A stretch of DNA of 64,000 nucleotides from an uncultured Vampirovibrio sp. (GCA_910584405.1 CAJUAL010000007.1:46895-110894), one strand, 5' to 3'; numbered from the stretch's first letter, positions 18,405-26,486 are shown. Made by a program: numbers and translations. The notes: generated from the sequence alone by a model not told the origin.

Positions 18405-18441
18405 TAAAAAACAAGCCCTCTTACTGGAAGAAGGCTTGTTT
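18405..18441 (-). terminator. Terminator after the 712-aa gene
   Basis: On the minus strand ACAAGCC and GGCTTGT form a stem that includes an inner pairing, followed by a T run. It separates the sigma-28-type gene from pgi. Confidence 0.8.
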
Positions 18442-18453
18442 AAGGTTTTCTTA

Positions 18454-20592
18454 TTATGCACTTTGATCAAATTTGAATGTTCTGTCAATGTTTTTTGTTA
18501 TTACTTGTTTGATAGAATCGTATTCTGTTTGTAATGATGTGTGTTCTGTGTCAATATTTTTCAATTGAACATCGTACATATTATCTTTTGTTTTAATATC
18601 GTTAATTGCTCTGTTGTATTCAGCTTCAGCTTTTGCAACAGCTTCGTCATCGGTAACTTCTGTAATTCTGGTACAAGTTTTATATTCAAGAGATTGCCAG
18701 TTGTAAGATTTATCAACTTGTTCCATTGTTACAAGTCCTGTTTCTAATGCGTATTCAATCCATTGTTGAGAAGATGCAAGACCGTTTTCAAGGGTTTTGT
18801 AACCTTTTTCCATTCTTTTATAAAGGTTAGTATACCATTGAGCTTTTGAATCGGCGTTGCCTGTATTTTGAGTGTCCATTTCATCAACCCAAGCGTATTT
18901 TGGTGTTCCGTATTTTGCAATAAGTGTATTTTCTATAATAAAAGTTTTGACTACGGTTTTGAAGTTTTCGGACATGAATGATGTTTCTTCTGTTAAATCA
19001 TTACCTGAAGCATCTTTACTGTTTTTTGCAAGCCATAAAACATATTCTTCGTTTGTTAAGCTATTCATTTTTACTGTTCCGTCATCAATAGCTTCTTCTA
19101 TATTCTTTGCTGTTGAATATCCGGTAATATTTCCATCATCATCAGTGATTGGGAATTGATATTGAGTAGTTGTATCTTTAAAAATTGTTTCTATGAATGC
19201 TTTTTTATAGTCGATACAATCTTCAACATATTTTATTACAGCAGGTGATAGTGATATTCCACTTATCTGACCGCGAATAATTGCTTCACCAAATTTTGAG
19301 TAATCAGTGTTTTCTTTTAAAATAGTTAAAAGTTTTTCATTAAGGTTTTGGATTTCACCTTTCATTGCTTCAGAATCTGAATATTTTTTTGTAATTGTAA
19401 TATTTTTTTCGGTATTAATTGTAGTGTCTGGATATGAAGCTTTAATTGTAGCAATAGGTGTTTTGGTTCCGTCATCTGCTACCCTGTTTTCTGTAATTTC
19501 AAAACTTTGTAAAAATTCTTTTAATGTTGGTTGTTTTGTATCTGCTTTAGCCGGTACAGTCCAAGAAGATTCACCTTCATCATTAAATGTAGGTGTTGAG
19601 TAAACGCCTGGAGATGTCTCATATTTAAGTGTAGAACTTAAATCTCCTGCATTAGAAGTTTTTATTTCTGTTACTCTGCCATCAGCATCCATTATGATGT
19701 TATAGTCTTCAAAAGTAAAGGTATAACCTCCTGCAGCATTTTGAGTTAAATTGCTTGTTTCTTTAACAATCAAGCTTCCGACAGAGAATGTATAGCTATT
19801 TAATAAGTCATGCATAGCTTTTCCTGCGCCACTTGTTGTATTGTTTAATCCTTCAACAAATTTTTGAGTTGTTGTGTTGTTGTAACTGTACTTATTAGTT
19901 GCATTACTATAAGCTGTTTTTAACTGAGATAAGTTCCATTGAGCTGTTTGCTCGTTTTTATACTCATATCCGCCGCTTGTTCTATTTTCGCCAGAACCAC
20001 TTGCTCCGAAATATTCTTCTAATGTTTTACTTAATGAGTGTGTAAGTGTATTTCTGGTTGAATTATAGTTACTGTAAGCTTTGTTATAGTTTTCAACTTC
20101 AACAGAATTTTCGTATGAACCGTATTCTTCATACCATTGTTGTAAAGTATCACTTGAAACATTATTAAATGGAGCAGGATAATCATTGTTTTCAATTCCG
20201 CCTGCTTCTTTAAAGTAGGTTGTTGTGTATTCTAAACCGTGAGCTTTTAAATATTTGTTCAAATCGCCGTTTGCATCTTTGAACATTTTAGCTTCAGCTT
20301 CACTTACTAATATTTGACCTGATGAATTTACAAGTCCGTATTGAGTATTATATGAGCTGTAAGCCATTAATGAATTATAGGTTAACGGCTGAGTTAAAGC
20401 TGCTCCTGTTTCATCATAGTTTGTGAATTTTAAGGTAGCGTTATTTAACGCATTAATGTAATTTTCACTTGCTTGAGAACTTTCTGTAGCAAGGCGCATT
20501 TTTGCATTATTAATGGTTTGAGATCTTAACTCGTTGTCTGAAAGACGAGCTGTTAGAGTTAATAATCTGGCTTGTGATGCTGCCATTCCCAT
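18454..20592 (-). CDS. 712-aa protein with helical ends and variable middle, sigma-28-type promoter
   Basis: No family is recognised. The N-terminus MGMAASQARLLTLTARLSDN continues as a long amphipathic helix rich in Gln/Ser/Asn (to about residue 50). The C-terminal ~80 residues (AEAEYNRAINDIKTK, then DTEHTSLQTEYDSIKQ) are coiled-coil-like. Between them lies a Thr/Asn/Tyr-rich, beta-prone region of ~500 residues. There is no Sec signal peptide and almost no Cys. This plan, helical ends around a variable centre, is that of axial flagellar proteins, and the promoter upstream is a perfect sigma-28 site. Export through a flagellar-type secretion system is inferred, not shown. The gene stands alone between two terminators. 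Confidence 0.75.
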   Translation of the reverse strand: MGMAASQARLLTLTARLSDNELRSQTINNAKMRLATESSQASENYINALNNATLKFTNYDETGAALTQPLTYNSLMAYSSYNTQYGLVNSSGQILVSEAEAKMFKDANGDLNKYLKAHGLEYTTTYFKEAGGIENNDYPAPFNNVSSDTLQQWYEEYGSYENSVEVENYNKAYSNYNSTRNTLTHSLSKTLEEYFGASGSGENRTSGGYEYKNEQTAQWNLSQLKTAYSNATNKYSYNNTTTQKFVEGLNNTTSGAGKAMHDLLNSYTFSVGSLIVKETSNLTQNAAGGYTFTFEDYNIIMDADGRVTEIKTSNAGDLSSTLKYETSPGVYSTPTFNDEGESSWTVPAKADTKQPTLKEFLQSFEITENRVADDGTKTPIATIKASYPDTTINTEKNITITKKYSDSEAMKGEIQNLNEKLLTILKENTDYSKFGEAIIRGQISGISLSPAVIKYVEDCIDYKKAFIETIFKDTTTQYQFPITDDDGNITGYSTAKNIEEAIDDGTVKMNSLTNEEYVLWLAKNSKDASGNDLTEETSFMSENFKTVVKTFIIENTLIAKYGTPKYAWVDEMDTQNTGNADSKAQWYTNLYKRMEKGYKTLENGLASSQQWIEYALETGLVTMEQVDKSYNWQSLEYKTCTRITEVTDDEAVAKAEAEYNRAINDIKTKDNMYDVQLKNIDTEHTSLQTEYDSIKQVITKNIDRTFKFDQSA

Positions 20593-20638
20593 AGTTTGCG
20601 TTATCCTTTCGTTTTCCTTAAAACTTTTCTTATTCTGT

Positions 20639-20665
20639 TTATCGGCATTTTTCCGTGAAACTTTA
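20639..20665 (-). promoter_or_regulatory. Perfect sigma-28 (FliA/SigD) promoter
   Basis: On the minus strand TAAAGTTT is followed by 11 nt and then GCCGATAA, matching the sigma-28 consensus at all 16 positions and in spacing. The predicted start site lies about 40 nt before the ATG at 20592. Confidence 0.85.
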
Positions 20666-20717
20666 ATATTTTGCGGGTATTTGTAAAGTTTTTGTTACAA
20701 TTAATTTTTGCAAAAGT

Positions 20718-20753
20718 AACGGGCAGAATTTTTAAAAATTCTGCCCGTTTATT
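20718..20753. terminator. Long perfect hairpin, probable terminator
   Basis: AACGGGCAGAATTTTT pairs perfectly with the following AAAAATTCTGCCCGTT. It sits between the end of the 120-residue gene and the sigma-28 promoter and probably isolates the two units. The T run on either side is short. Confidence 0.7.
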
Positions 20754-20786
20754 TATCATCCATCGTTAATTAAATCTAAATCACTA

Positions 20787-21149
20787 TTATCCGACTGAGG
20801 AAAATGAAGAACAAGATGCTCCGCTAAATGAGCCTCCGCCACAATCAAATCCGCCTGCTGAGAAGCCGCAATCTCCTCCAAGCATTGCAACTGCTGCGGA
20901 AAATTCACCCATAAATCCTGAGCTTTCACTGTCTGTAAAGTCGCAATTTGCATACATTGAATAATCAATTGCTGCAGGATTAGAAGAAATATATGTATCG
21001 TATTCGCCCATTGTTAACATGCTTTTTGCATCACTCAAGTTCATTGCTAAAATTCCTGAATTTTCAACCGGATGATTTTTAATATTATTAGTATTATTTG
21101 TTTTTGAACTTCTTGATTTTGCTGCTTTGTCGCCGAATAATAATATCAT
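20787..21149 (-). CDS. Small Ser/Gly/Cys-rich protein, 120 aa
   Basis: No family is recognised. The product begins MILLFGDKAAKSRSSKTNN, has an acidic low-complexity centre, and ends in a Gly/Ser/Cys-rich tail (GGFDCGGGSFSGASCSSF). Several Cys in the last 60 residues could bind metal or form disulfides. GGAG lies 6 nt before the ATG. A CTTTATATA box precedes the gene by 33 bp. An overlapping frame at 20756-20968 is a shadow. Confidence 0.6.
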   Translation of the reverse strand: MILLFGDKAAKSRSSKTNNTNNIKNHPVENSGILAMNLSDAKSMLTMGEYDTYISSNPAAIDYSMYANCDFTDSESSGFMGEFSAAVAMLGGDCGFSAGGFDCGGGSFSGASCSSFSSVG

Positions 21150-21174
21150 TTTTAGCTCCTAATATCTCGTGCTC

Positions 21175-21191
21175 TTTACATCTATATAAAG
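21175..21191 (-). promoter_or_regulatory. CTTTATATA box upstream of the 120-aa gene
   Basis: CTTTATATAGATGTAAA on the minus strand is preceded by AAATC and lies about 33 bp before the start. It is nearly identical to the box at 51781 (AAATCCTTTATATATATGTA) and to the one at 4302. Confidence 0.5.
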
Positions 21192-21341
21192 GATTTTGTT
21201 TTTGGGTGATTTCAGCATGGTATATTTTCGTTACAATTCTTCATAATAATTTAGAACTTTAGGTTTACTCATCTAAACCCATGGGTTGATGTGTAATGCT
21301 TTGAATCAGTGTAGTATAAACGTGTTAGGGAGGGAGAAGAA

Positions 21342-21989
21342 ATGAAAAAGTTATTTTCAATATTCACATTCTTAATTGTGTTCTTATTTTCAACCAGCGT
21401 TGTGGAAGCTGCTGAAAATAGTTTACACACAATAACCTTAGAAAAAAATAATTCAGGATATAATATTATACTTGGTTCGGATAAAGTGGCAAAAGTTACG
21501 AAAAAAACACCGTCTGATGATGAACTTGTTATGACTTTGTATGGTGTAAGTTCTTCAGAAACAGTTAATGCTCTTTATAAAGGTACAAATAACATCAATA
21601 GTTTAATTATTGAAAATTCAGCTCCAAACAAGTTAAAAGTTTATATTAAAGCTGAAAATATTAAAGATTCTACGATTATGATTGAGCCGATAGTTGGCGA
21701 AACTACAATTGTTGCGGAATCTGTTCCTTTAGATAAAGTTCTTTGGGTAATGTTTGTTTTAGCTTTATTTGCTGTAATTTTCAAGGTTTCAAAAGATATT
21801 TCGGAAGATGAAGACAAAATTTTCATCAAAAAAGATATTAAAGATAGAGAAATCGAGTTGTATAAAAAGTATAAAAGCCAGAATTTCTCAACTGCACGCA
21901 TCTCTTCAAATTCTGATTTAAGAATGAAAAAGATGATTAAAAAAATTGACAGAAGAATTGACGACAGATTAACAGCTTCTATCAGATAA
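21342..21989 (+). CDS. Exported, membrane-anchored protein with AMIN-like domain
   Basis: The 215-residue protein has a signal peptide (MKKLFSIFTFLIVFLFSTSV, cleavage near VEAAE), a beta-rich extracytoplasmic domain (about 25-125) with the alternating pattern of AMIN domains, a transmembrane helix (VLWVMFVLALFAVIF, about 135-155) and a basic cytoplasmic tail with KKIDRRIDDR. AMIN domains bind peptidoglycan or secretin-associated sites; the assignment is tentative. GGGAGG lies upstream of the ATG. It is a single gene with its own terminator. Confidence 0.65.
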   Translation: MKKLFSIFTFLIVFLFSTSVVEAAENSLHTITLEKNNSGYNIILGSDKVAKVTKKTPSDDELVMTLYGVSSSETVNALYKGTNNINSLIIENSAPNKLKVYIKAENIKDSTIMIEPIVGETTIVAESVPLDKVLWVMFVLALFAVIFKVSKDISEDEDKIFIKKDIKDREIELYKKYKSQNFSTARISSNSDLRMKKMIKKIDRRIDDRLTASIR

Positions 21990-22039
21990 AGATTTAAACC
22001 TCAAAAACTTAAATATATCCCTAAAACATTTTATTTCAG

Positions 22040-22065
22040 GCAAGTATTTTTATACTTGCTTTTTA
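22040..22065 (+). terminator. Rho-independent terminator
   Basis: Stem GCAAGTAT/ATACTTGC with a T4 loop is followed by TTTTTATT. It ends the 215-residue gene just before the convergent wecB. Confidence 0.85.
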
Positions 22066-22069
22066 TTAT

Positions 22070-23191
22070 TTATTTAAAGTATTCGTCAATAAGGTTTCTG
22101 ATAATAATTGAAGAATCGCCTTTACCATATGGATTTAAAGCTTTTAACCTTGTATCTTTTCGAGGTTTAGATAGAATTTCAGAAGCGTAAGATGTAATCT
22201 TATCGTATTCAGCACCTACAAGTACAGAAACTCCCGCATCAATTCCTTCTTGTCGTTCAGTTTCGTATCTCATTACAAGTGTTGGACAGCCAAATGAAGG
22301 TGCTTCTTCTTGGATTCCGCCAGAGTCTGTCAGAATAAGTTTTGCATTTTTCATTAAGTACACAAGATAAGGATAATCAAGCGGACTTAGAAGATATACA
22401 TTCTCAAATTCTCCGAGTTTTGAGTAAATTTTACATTTTACATTCGGATTCGGGTGAACAGGTATTACGAATTTATGGTCAGGATAAGTTTTTACAAGGT
22501 ATGTAAGCGCTTCAAGTATCCTGTCAATTCGCTCACCATGGTTCTCGCGCCTGTGTGCGGTAATAAGTACAAGCTTGTCATCAATCGGAATTTCTTTTGA
22601 TGCGAAAAATTCTTTTGCCTGTTCCATTGTGTTTTCTGATAAGCAGAAAAGTGCATCAATTACGGTATTTCCTGTAACATGAATTTTGTTTTCTGAAATA
22701 TCTTCTTGTAAAAGTGCTTTTTTATTTTTTTCTGTAGGCGCAAAGTGTAGTTCTGCAACGCGCGATGTCATTTGGCGCATAACTTCTTCCGGAAACGGTT
22801 CATATATATCGTATGAACGTAAACCTGCTTCTACGTGGAATACGGGAATTTTTCTGTAAAAACTTGTTAAAGCACCGCATAAAACCGTCATTGTGTCACC
22901 TTGAACGATTGTTGCATCAATTTTATTATCTTCAAACACTTTATCTAAAGATGTTAAAATTCTTGATTGGACTTCTGCTAATGTTTGATTGGGGCGCATG
23001 CAGTCAAGGTTTATATCTGCTTGTAATCCAAAATAACAAAGAGTTTGATTAGATAATTCTTTTTGCTGTTCTGTATTACAAATAATTACTCTGTATTTTT
23101 CAGGGTATTTTCTTAATTCAAGTATTATCGGAGCTAATTTTATAACTTCCGGTCGTGTTCCAAACACAAATAGTATATTCTTCTTATTCAT
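22070..23191 (-). CDS. wecB: UDP-N-acetylglucosamine 2-epimerase (non-hydrolysing)
   Basis: The 373-residue GT-B-fold enzyme converts UDP-GlcNAc to UDP-ManNAc for envelope polysaccharides. Markers are ILFVFGTRPEVIKLAPII at the start, VQGDTMT, HVEAGLRS, ITAHRRENHG, and the C-terminal DSGGIQEEAPSFGCPTLVMR. The ATG at 23191 (MNKKNILFVF) is chosen over an in-frame TTG at 23227 because the family begins right at this beta-strand. It is a lone gene; UDP-ManNAc links it with the ManNAc-6-phosphate epimerase and glycan genes elsewhere in the window only by substrate type. Confidence 0.92.
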   Translation of the reverse strand: MNKKNILFVFGTRPEVIKLAPIILELRKYPEKYRVIICNTEQQKELSNQTLCYFGLQADINLDCMRPNQTLAEVQSRILTSLDKVFEDNKIDATIVQGDTMTVLCGALTSFYRKIPVFHVEAGLRSYDIYEPFPEEVMRQMTSRVAELHFAPTEKNKKALLQEDISENKIHVTGNTVIDALFCLSENTMEQAKEFFASKEIPIDDKLVLITAHRRENHGERIDRILEALTYLVKTYPDHKFVIPVHPNPNVKCKIYSKLGEFENVYLLSPLDYPYLVYLMKNAKLILTDSGGIQEEAPSFGCPTLVMRYETERQEGIDAGVSVLVGAEYDKITSYASEILSKPRKDTRLKALNPYGKGDSSIIIRNLIDEYFK

Positions 23192-23398
23192 AATTTGAAG
23201 TTTAGTATAAAAGTTATAAATTTGCAATTAGGGGTAAATAATAGCCGAAAATTACTTTTTATAACCCTTACAACATCGCAAATGTTTTGGATTATATTTA
23301 TTCTTTTGAGTATTTTCTATATGAATCTTACAAATTATCTTCCCGTCTAATTTATTTAATTCTCAATACTTTCTAATATGCACTTGAAGGAGATAATT

Positions 23399-23635
23399 AT
23401 GCTTGATTTATACATTCTGGAAACCTGTCCTTATTGCAGGAAGGTTATGAGTTTTCTATCTGAAAATAATATTAAATTTCATAAGTTTGAGGTTTCTAAT
23501 AAGGATAATATACAAAAGCTTCTTGTTTTAGGCGGGAAAGAGCAGGTTCCGTTCTTATTTGACGAGGATTCTAATATAAAAATGTATGAATCTGATGATA
23601 TTATTGAGTATTTGAAAAGTTTAAAACAGGTGTAA
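23399..23635 (+). CDS. Glutaredoxin
   Basis: The 78-residue thioredoxin-fold protein begins MLDLYILETCPYCRKVMSFL with the active-site CPYC at residues 10-13. It has the cis-Pro loop (QVPFLFDED) and the ESDDIIEYLK C-terminal helix. It starts at the ATG at 23399, 6 nt after AAGGAG; an in-frame ATG 21 bp upstream precedes that site. It reduces disulfides or glutathionylated proteins, though whether this organism makes glutathione cannot be seen. It lies 2 bp before a hybrid-cluster-like gene, so the two are co-transcribed. Confidence 0.9.
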   Translation: MLDLYILETCPYCRKVMSFLSENNIKFHKFEVSNKDNIQKLLVLGGKEQVPFLFDEDSNIKMYESDDIIEYLKSLKQV

Positions 23636-23637
23636 AT

Positions 23638-25257
23638 ATGAGTTATGGTTATAATGCAAGAAATTCACATATAGATGTAAACGAATGTACATCTCGCGGA
23701 GCATGTTCTATTTCTCCGTCTATATCAGCATTGTCAGAACTTGCAATGGTGTTTTTGCAGCATATTGCTTATTATGTAATAAAGCTGGAAAAACTTGGTG
23801 CAAGTAATGATAAATTAAAATTTGATATTATAAATGTTCTTGCAAGTTTTGTTTCGGTTAATGAATTTAGCGAAGAACAATTATTCGAGATTGTGCAGAA
23901 CGAATATTTTATGCTTGAAGATACCAAAAAAGCTTATAATGATTACTGCAAACGTGAAAATATCACATCTAAAGATTTAAAAGAAAAAATTCTATTTAAT
24001 GAAAAAACACTTGTTTCTAAGGCAATATCTATAGGTGAAAAAATCTTTTTAAGAAACTATAATACAAGAAGCAGTGAAGTTAAAAATCTGATAACAATTC
24101 TTGATATCGTTATTAAAAGTGTTAGTCTTAATATTATTAAACTTACGGATTTTAACGAATTTGATACAAAAGCTTACGATGAAGTGATTTTGACGCTTGA
24201 TTTATTTAACCACAGACCGCTCAGCAGTAAAAAAATTGCTGATAGTATTACTAATCTGGCAGATTTAGATAGCCGACTTCAATTAAAAATCAGTGATTTA
24301 CTGTTATCTTCATTTGGAGGAATTTCAGAAGTAGAAGTTTCTCACTCAAGTGAAAAAGGAAAAGCTATTCTTGTATCAGGGAACAATTTCTTTGACTTAT
24401 TAAAAGTTTTACGAGAAACAAAAGGGCAAGATGTTGATATTTATACACATTCTAACCTTTTAATCACACATTCGCTCAAAGTTTTTCATGAATTTGAACA
24501 TTTAAAAGGGCACTACGGGGATTCCACCGAGAATTGTATTCTGGATTTTGCAACCTTTCCGGGAGCCATTCTTCTAACCAAAAACTCAAAAAATAATACC
24601 GAATATTTGTACCGCGGAAGATTATTTTCAAACGATTATATTGTACCAAAAGGTGTAATTAAAATTGAAAATAATGATTATTCAGCATTGATAGAAGCTG
24701 CAAAAAACGCAAAAGGCTTTTCTAAAGGTAAAACAAAACCTGATACGTTATTAGGATATAATGAAGACGACTTAAATAAAAAATTTGATAAAATCATTGA
24801 AAAGTTGAATAACGGTAAAATAAAACGCTTATTTATCGTAGGAACAGACGCTCAGTTGCTTGTTCAAGAAGAGTATTTTAAAGAATTTTTTAATATGTTG
24901 AATGATGATGAATTTGTAATAAGTTTTTCATACGAATCATCAGGCGAAAACATTTTAACTATTCCAATCGGAAATTATATTCCGCTTGCGACAAACATTT
25001 TAATGAAATTTTTTGAGAAGTTTCCGATATCGGATAGTAAGATTATATTTATGTTTACAACCTGTGATGTTATGACTGTTTCAAATATAGTTAAATTAGA
25101 AAGTGTCGGCGCGCAAAATATTTACATGGCAAAGTGTTCACCAACCCTTGTTAATCCTGCTGTGTTTGAAACTTTTAGCAAGAAATACAATATTCATACC
25201 ACAGATGAACCGATTCGGGATTTGTCAGTAATACGCAATGAAAAAAGCACCCAATAA
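23638..25257 (+). CDS. Hybrid-cluster (Hcp/prismane)-like protein, apparently lacking cluster cysteines
   Basis: The 539-residue sequence follows the hydroxylamine reductase fold in order: two N-terminal Cys (CTSRGAC), DIYTHSNLLITH with the ligand-type His near 271, FEHLKGHYGDS, FPGAILLTKN, YRGRLF...VPKGVIKI, then a Rossmann-like C-terminus ending near SPTLVNPAVFETF. Compared with Hcp motifs recalled from the family, Cys positions in TNC, GCDG and LACGK read LTKNS (~315), GTDAQ (~402) and TIPIGNY (~442). Only TTCDV (~476) keeps a Cys. Loss of hydroxylamine/NO reductase activity is inferred; a redox-sensing or binding role is possible. Glutaredoxin is its operon partner. Confidence 0.75.
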   Translation: MSYGYNARNSHIDVNECTSRGACSISPSISALSELAMVFLQHIAYYVIKLEKLGASNDKLKFDIINVLASFVSVNEFSEEQLFEIVQNEYFMLEDTKKAYNDYCKRENITSKDLKEKILFNEKTLVSKAISIGEKIFLRNYNTRSSEVKNLITILDIVIKSVSLNIIKLTDFNEFDTKAYDEVILTLDLFNHRPLSSKKIADSITNLADLDSRLQLKISDLLLSSFGGISEVEVSHSSEKGKAILVSGNNFFDLLKVLRETKGQDVDIYTHSNLLITHSLKVFHEFEHLKGHYGDSTENCILDFATFPGAILLTKNSKNNTEYLYRGRLFSNDYIVPKGVIKIENNDYSALIEAAKNAKGFSKGKTKPDTLLGYNEDDLNKKFDKIIEKLNNGKIKRLFIVGTDAQLLVQEEYFKEFFNMLNDDEFVISFSYESSGENILTIPIGNYIPLATNILMKFFEKFPISDSKIIFMFTTCDVMTVSNIVKLESVGAQNIYMAKCSPTLVNPAVFETFSKKYNIHTTDEPIRDLSVIRNEKSTQ

Positions 25258-25273
25258 ATATTGAGTGCTTTTC
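25243..25273 (+). terminator. Terminator overlapping the Hcp-like stop codon
   Basis: AAAAGCAC-C-CAATA pairs with TATTG-A-GTGCTTTT (one mismatch), followed by CT-rich sequence. The stop codon at 25255-25257 lies within the hairpin. Confidence 0.7.
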
Positions 25274-25308
25274 TACTATTATTACCGACAAAATACCACT
25301 GTTGAACC

Positions 25309-25379
25309 GTCCTTGCGGAGCTCAATTACTTTGCAAAGAGCAATGCAATTGGTAGCATAATACCCGGTCCGGCGAGGAC
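25309..25379 (+). repeat. Structured repeat element, copy 1
   Basis: The element opens GTCCTTGCGGAGCT and closes CGGTCCGGCGAGGAC; these ends pair (GTCCTTGC with GCGAGGAC, one wobble). It abuts the rpsG stop codon. A diverged copy lies in the opposite orientation at 26397-26468. The last 31 nt match that copy at 27 positions and the first 12 match exactly, while the middle differs. Confidence 0.7.
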
Positions 25380-25849
25380 TAATAGCGGTAATGAGCGAAA
25401 GCTTTGTTAGCTTCAGCCATTCTGTGGGTATCTTCACGTTTCTTGCAAGCTGCACCTTGTCCGTTTGAAGCATCAATCATTTCGTTAGTTAATTTATCGA
25501 TGAATGATTTACCGCCTCTTTTCTTAGCTGCTTCAATTAAAGCAGAAGAAGCAAGAGCAAAACCTCTGTCAGCTTTTACTTCGATAGGAACTTGGTAAGT
25601 AGAACCACCGATACGACGAGCTTTAACTTCCAAAAGCGGTGTAGCATTTGTCATAGCTTTTTGGAATAATTCAATCGGATCTTCATTAGTTCTTTCTTTA
25701 ATTCTTTCCATTGTTCCATAGAAAATCTTTTCAGCTAAAGATTTTTTACCACGGCGCATGATTCTGTTAATAAATTTAGAAACATCAACGCTGTTATATA
25801 CAGGATCTGCTAAAGGTATTCTTCTTGCAGGTTTAGAACGTCTTGACAT
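25379..25849 (-). CDS. rpsG: 30S ribosomal protein S7
   Basis: The 156-residue protein begins MSRRSKPARRIPLADPVYNS and ends RMAEANKAFAHYRY, the full-length bacterial uS7 pattern. It binds the 3' major domain of 16S rRNA and nucleates head assembly. Its ATG overlaps the rpsL stop by one base (TAATG), implying translational coupling. Unlike the usual str operon, fusA and tuf do not follow; a repeat element starts right at the stop codon instead. Confidence 0.97.
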   Translation of the reverse strand: MSRRSKPARRIPLADPVYNSVDVSKFINRIMRRGKKSLAEKIFYGTMERIKERTNEDPIELFQKAMTNATPLLEVKARRIGGSTYQVPIEVKADRGFALASSALIEAAKKRGGKSFIDKLTNEMIDASNGQGAACKKREDTHRMAEANKAFAHYRY

Positions 25850-26235
25850 TACTTCTTACCTCCCTTTGCATTTTTCTTAGCACCATATTTAGATCTGCTT
25901 TGAGTTCTGTTAGCAACACCTGCAGTATCTAAAGTACCGCGGACGATGTGGTAACGAACACCCGGTAAATCCTTAACACGACCGCCTCTTATAAGAACAA
26001 CACTGTGTTCTTGTAAGTTGTGACCGATACCCGGAATATATGAAGTAACTTCAAATCCGTTAGTTAATCTAACCCTTGCAACTTTTCTAAGTGCTGAGTT
26101 TGGTTTCTTAGGGGTTGTTGTATAAACCCTTGTACATACTCCACGTCTTTGAGGACAATTCATCAAAGCAGGAGATTTTGTTTTGTCTTGAAGCTTTTTA
26201 CGTTCAGAACGAACAAGCTGGTTAATAGTTGGCAT
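25849..26235 (-). CDS. rpsL: 30S ribosomal protein S12
   Basis: The 128-residue protein begins MPTINQLVRSERKKLQDKTK and contains the decoding-site loop TPKKPNSALRK and the VKDLPGVRYH loop. The streptomycin-site lysines (TPKKPNS and the GRVKDLPG loop) are of the sensitive, wild-type form. The start is the ATG at 26235, preceded by AGGAGAAATT; the open frame extends 76 codons further upstream without coding character. It is coupled to rpsG. Confidence 0.97.
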   Translation of the reverse strand: MPTINQLVRSERKKLQDKTKSPALMNCPQRRGVCTRVYTTTPKKPNSALRKVARVRLTNGFEVTSYIPGIGHNLQEHSVVLIRGGRVKDLPGVRYHIVRGTLDTAGVANRTQSRSKYGAKKNAKGGKK

Positions 26236-26396
26236 AATTTCTCCTTTTAATTTTACCAAATTGCACTGACTAAGCCTTCTTGGGAGCTTGTGCTTCGCGT
26301 CCCGGCTTTTACTTTTTATACCTACCGTCAAATCCAGCACGAAAATTTCGGCAAGTATACTACTATAAAACATCAAGCAGGGGGAAATGTCAAGGG

Positions 26397-26468
26397 TGCT
26401 CGCCGCACGGGGTATTCTGCTACAAATTGTAACTCCCTGAACTTTGGCAGCCCAGCTCCGCAAGGTAC
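26397..26468 (-). repeat. Structured repeat element, copy 2 (inverted relative to copy 1)
   Basis: On the minus strand it opens CCTTGCGGAGCT and closes CGTGCGGCGAG, like copy 1 at 25309. The two copies bracket rpsL-rpsG. The gap 26236-26565 holds this element, a palindromic repeat at 26487 and no gene; a frame at 26290-26475 is the repeat's own translation. Confidence 0.7.
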
Positions 26469-26486
26469 TTCGTAGTAAAAAGTGTA

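Noticed and set aside
20756..20968. Gln-rich minus-strand frame overlapping the 120-residue gene
   Set aside because: The 20787-21149 frame has the GGAG site and start; this one is a shadow in another frame.
23192..23227. Longer wecB with TTG start
   Set aside because: The extension is not part of the family and lacks a better ribosome-binding site; the ATG at 23191 fits the family start.
25282..25476. Minus-strand frame that translates to a RRTGYYATNC-type peptide
   Set aside because: It lies over the repeat element and the rpsG end. The similar peptide in the 26290-26475 frame is explained by the DNA repeat, not by a protein family.
26290..26475. Plus-strand frame in the gap upstream of rpsL
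   Set aside because: Translation of repeat copy 2; no ribosome-binding site and no family.
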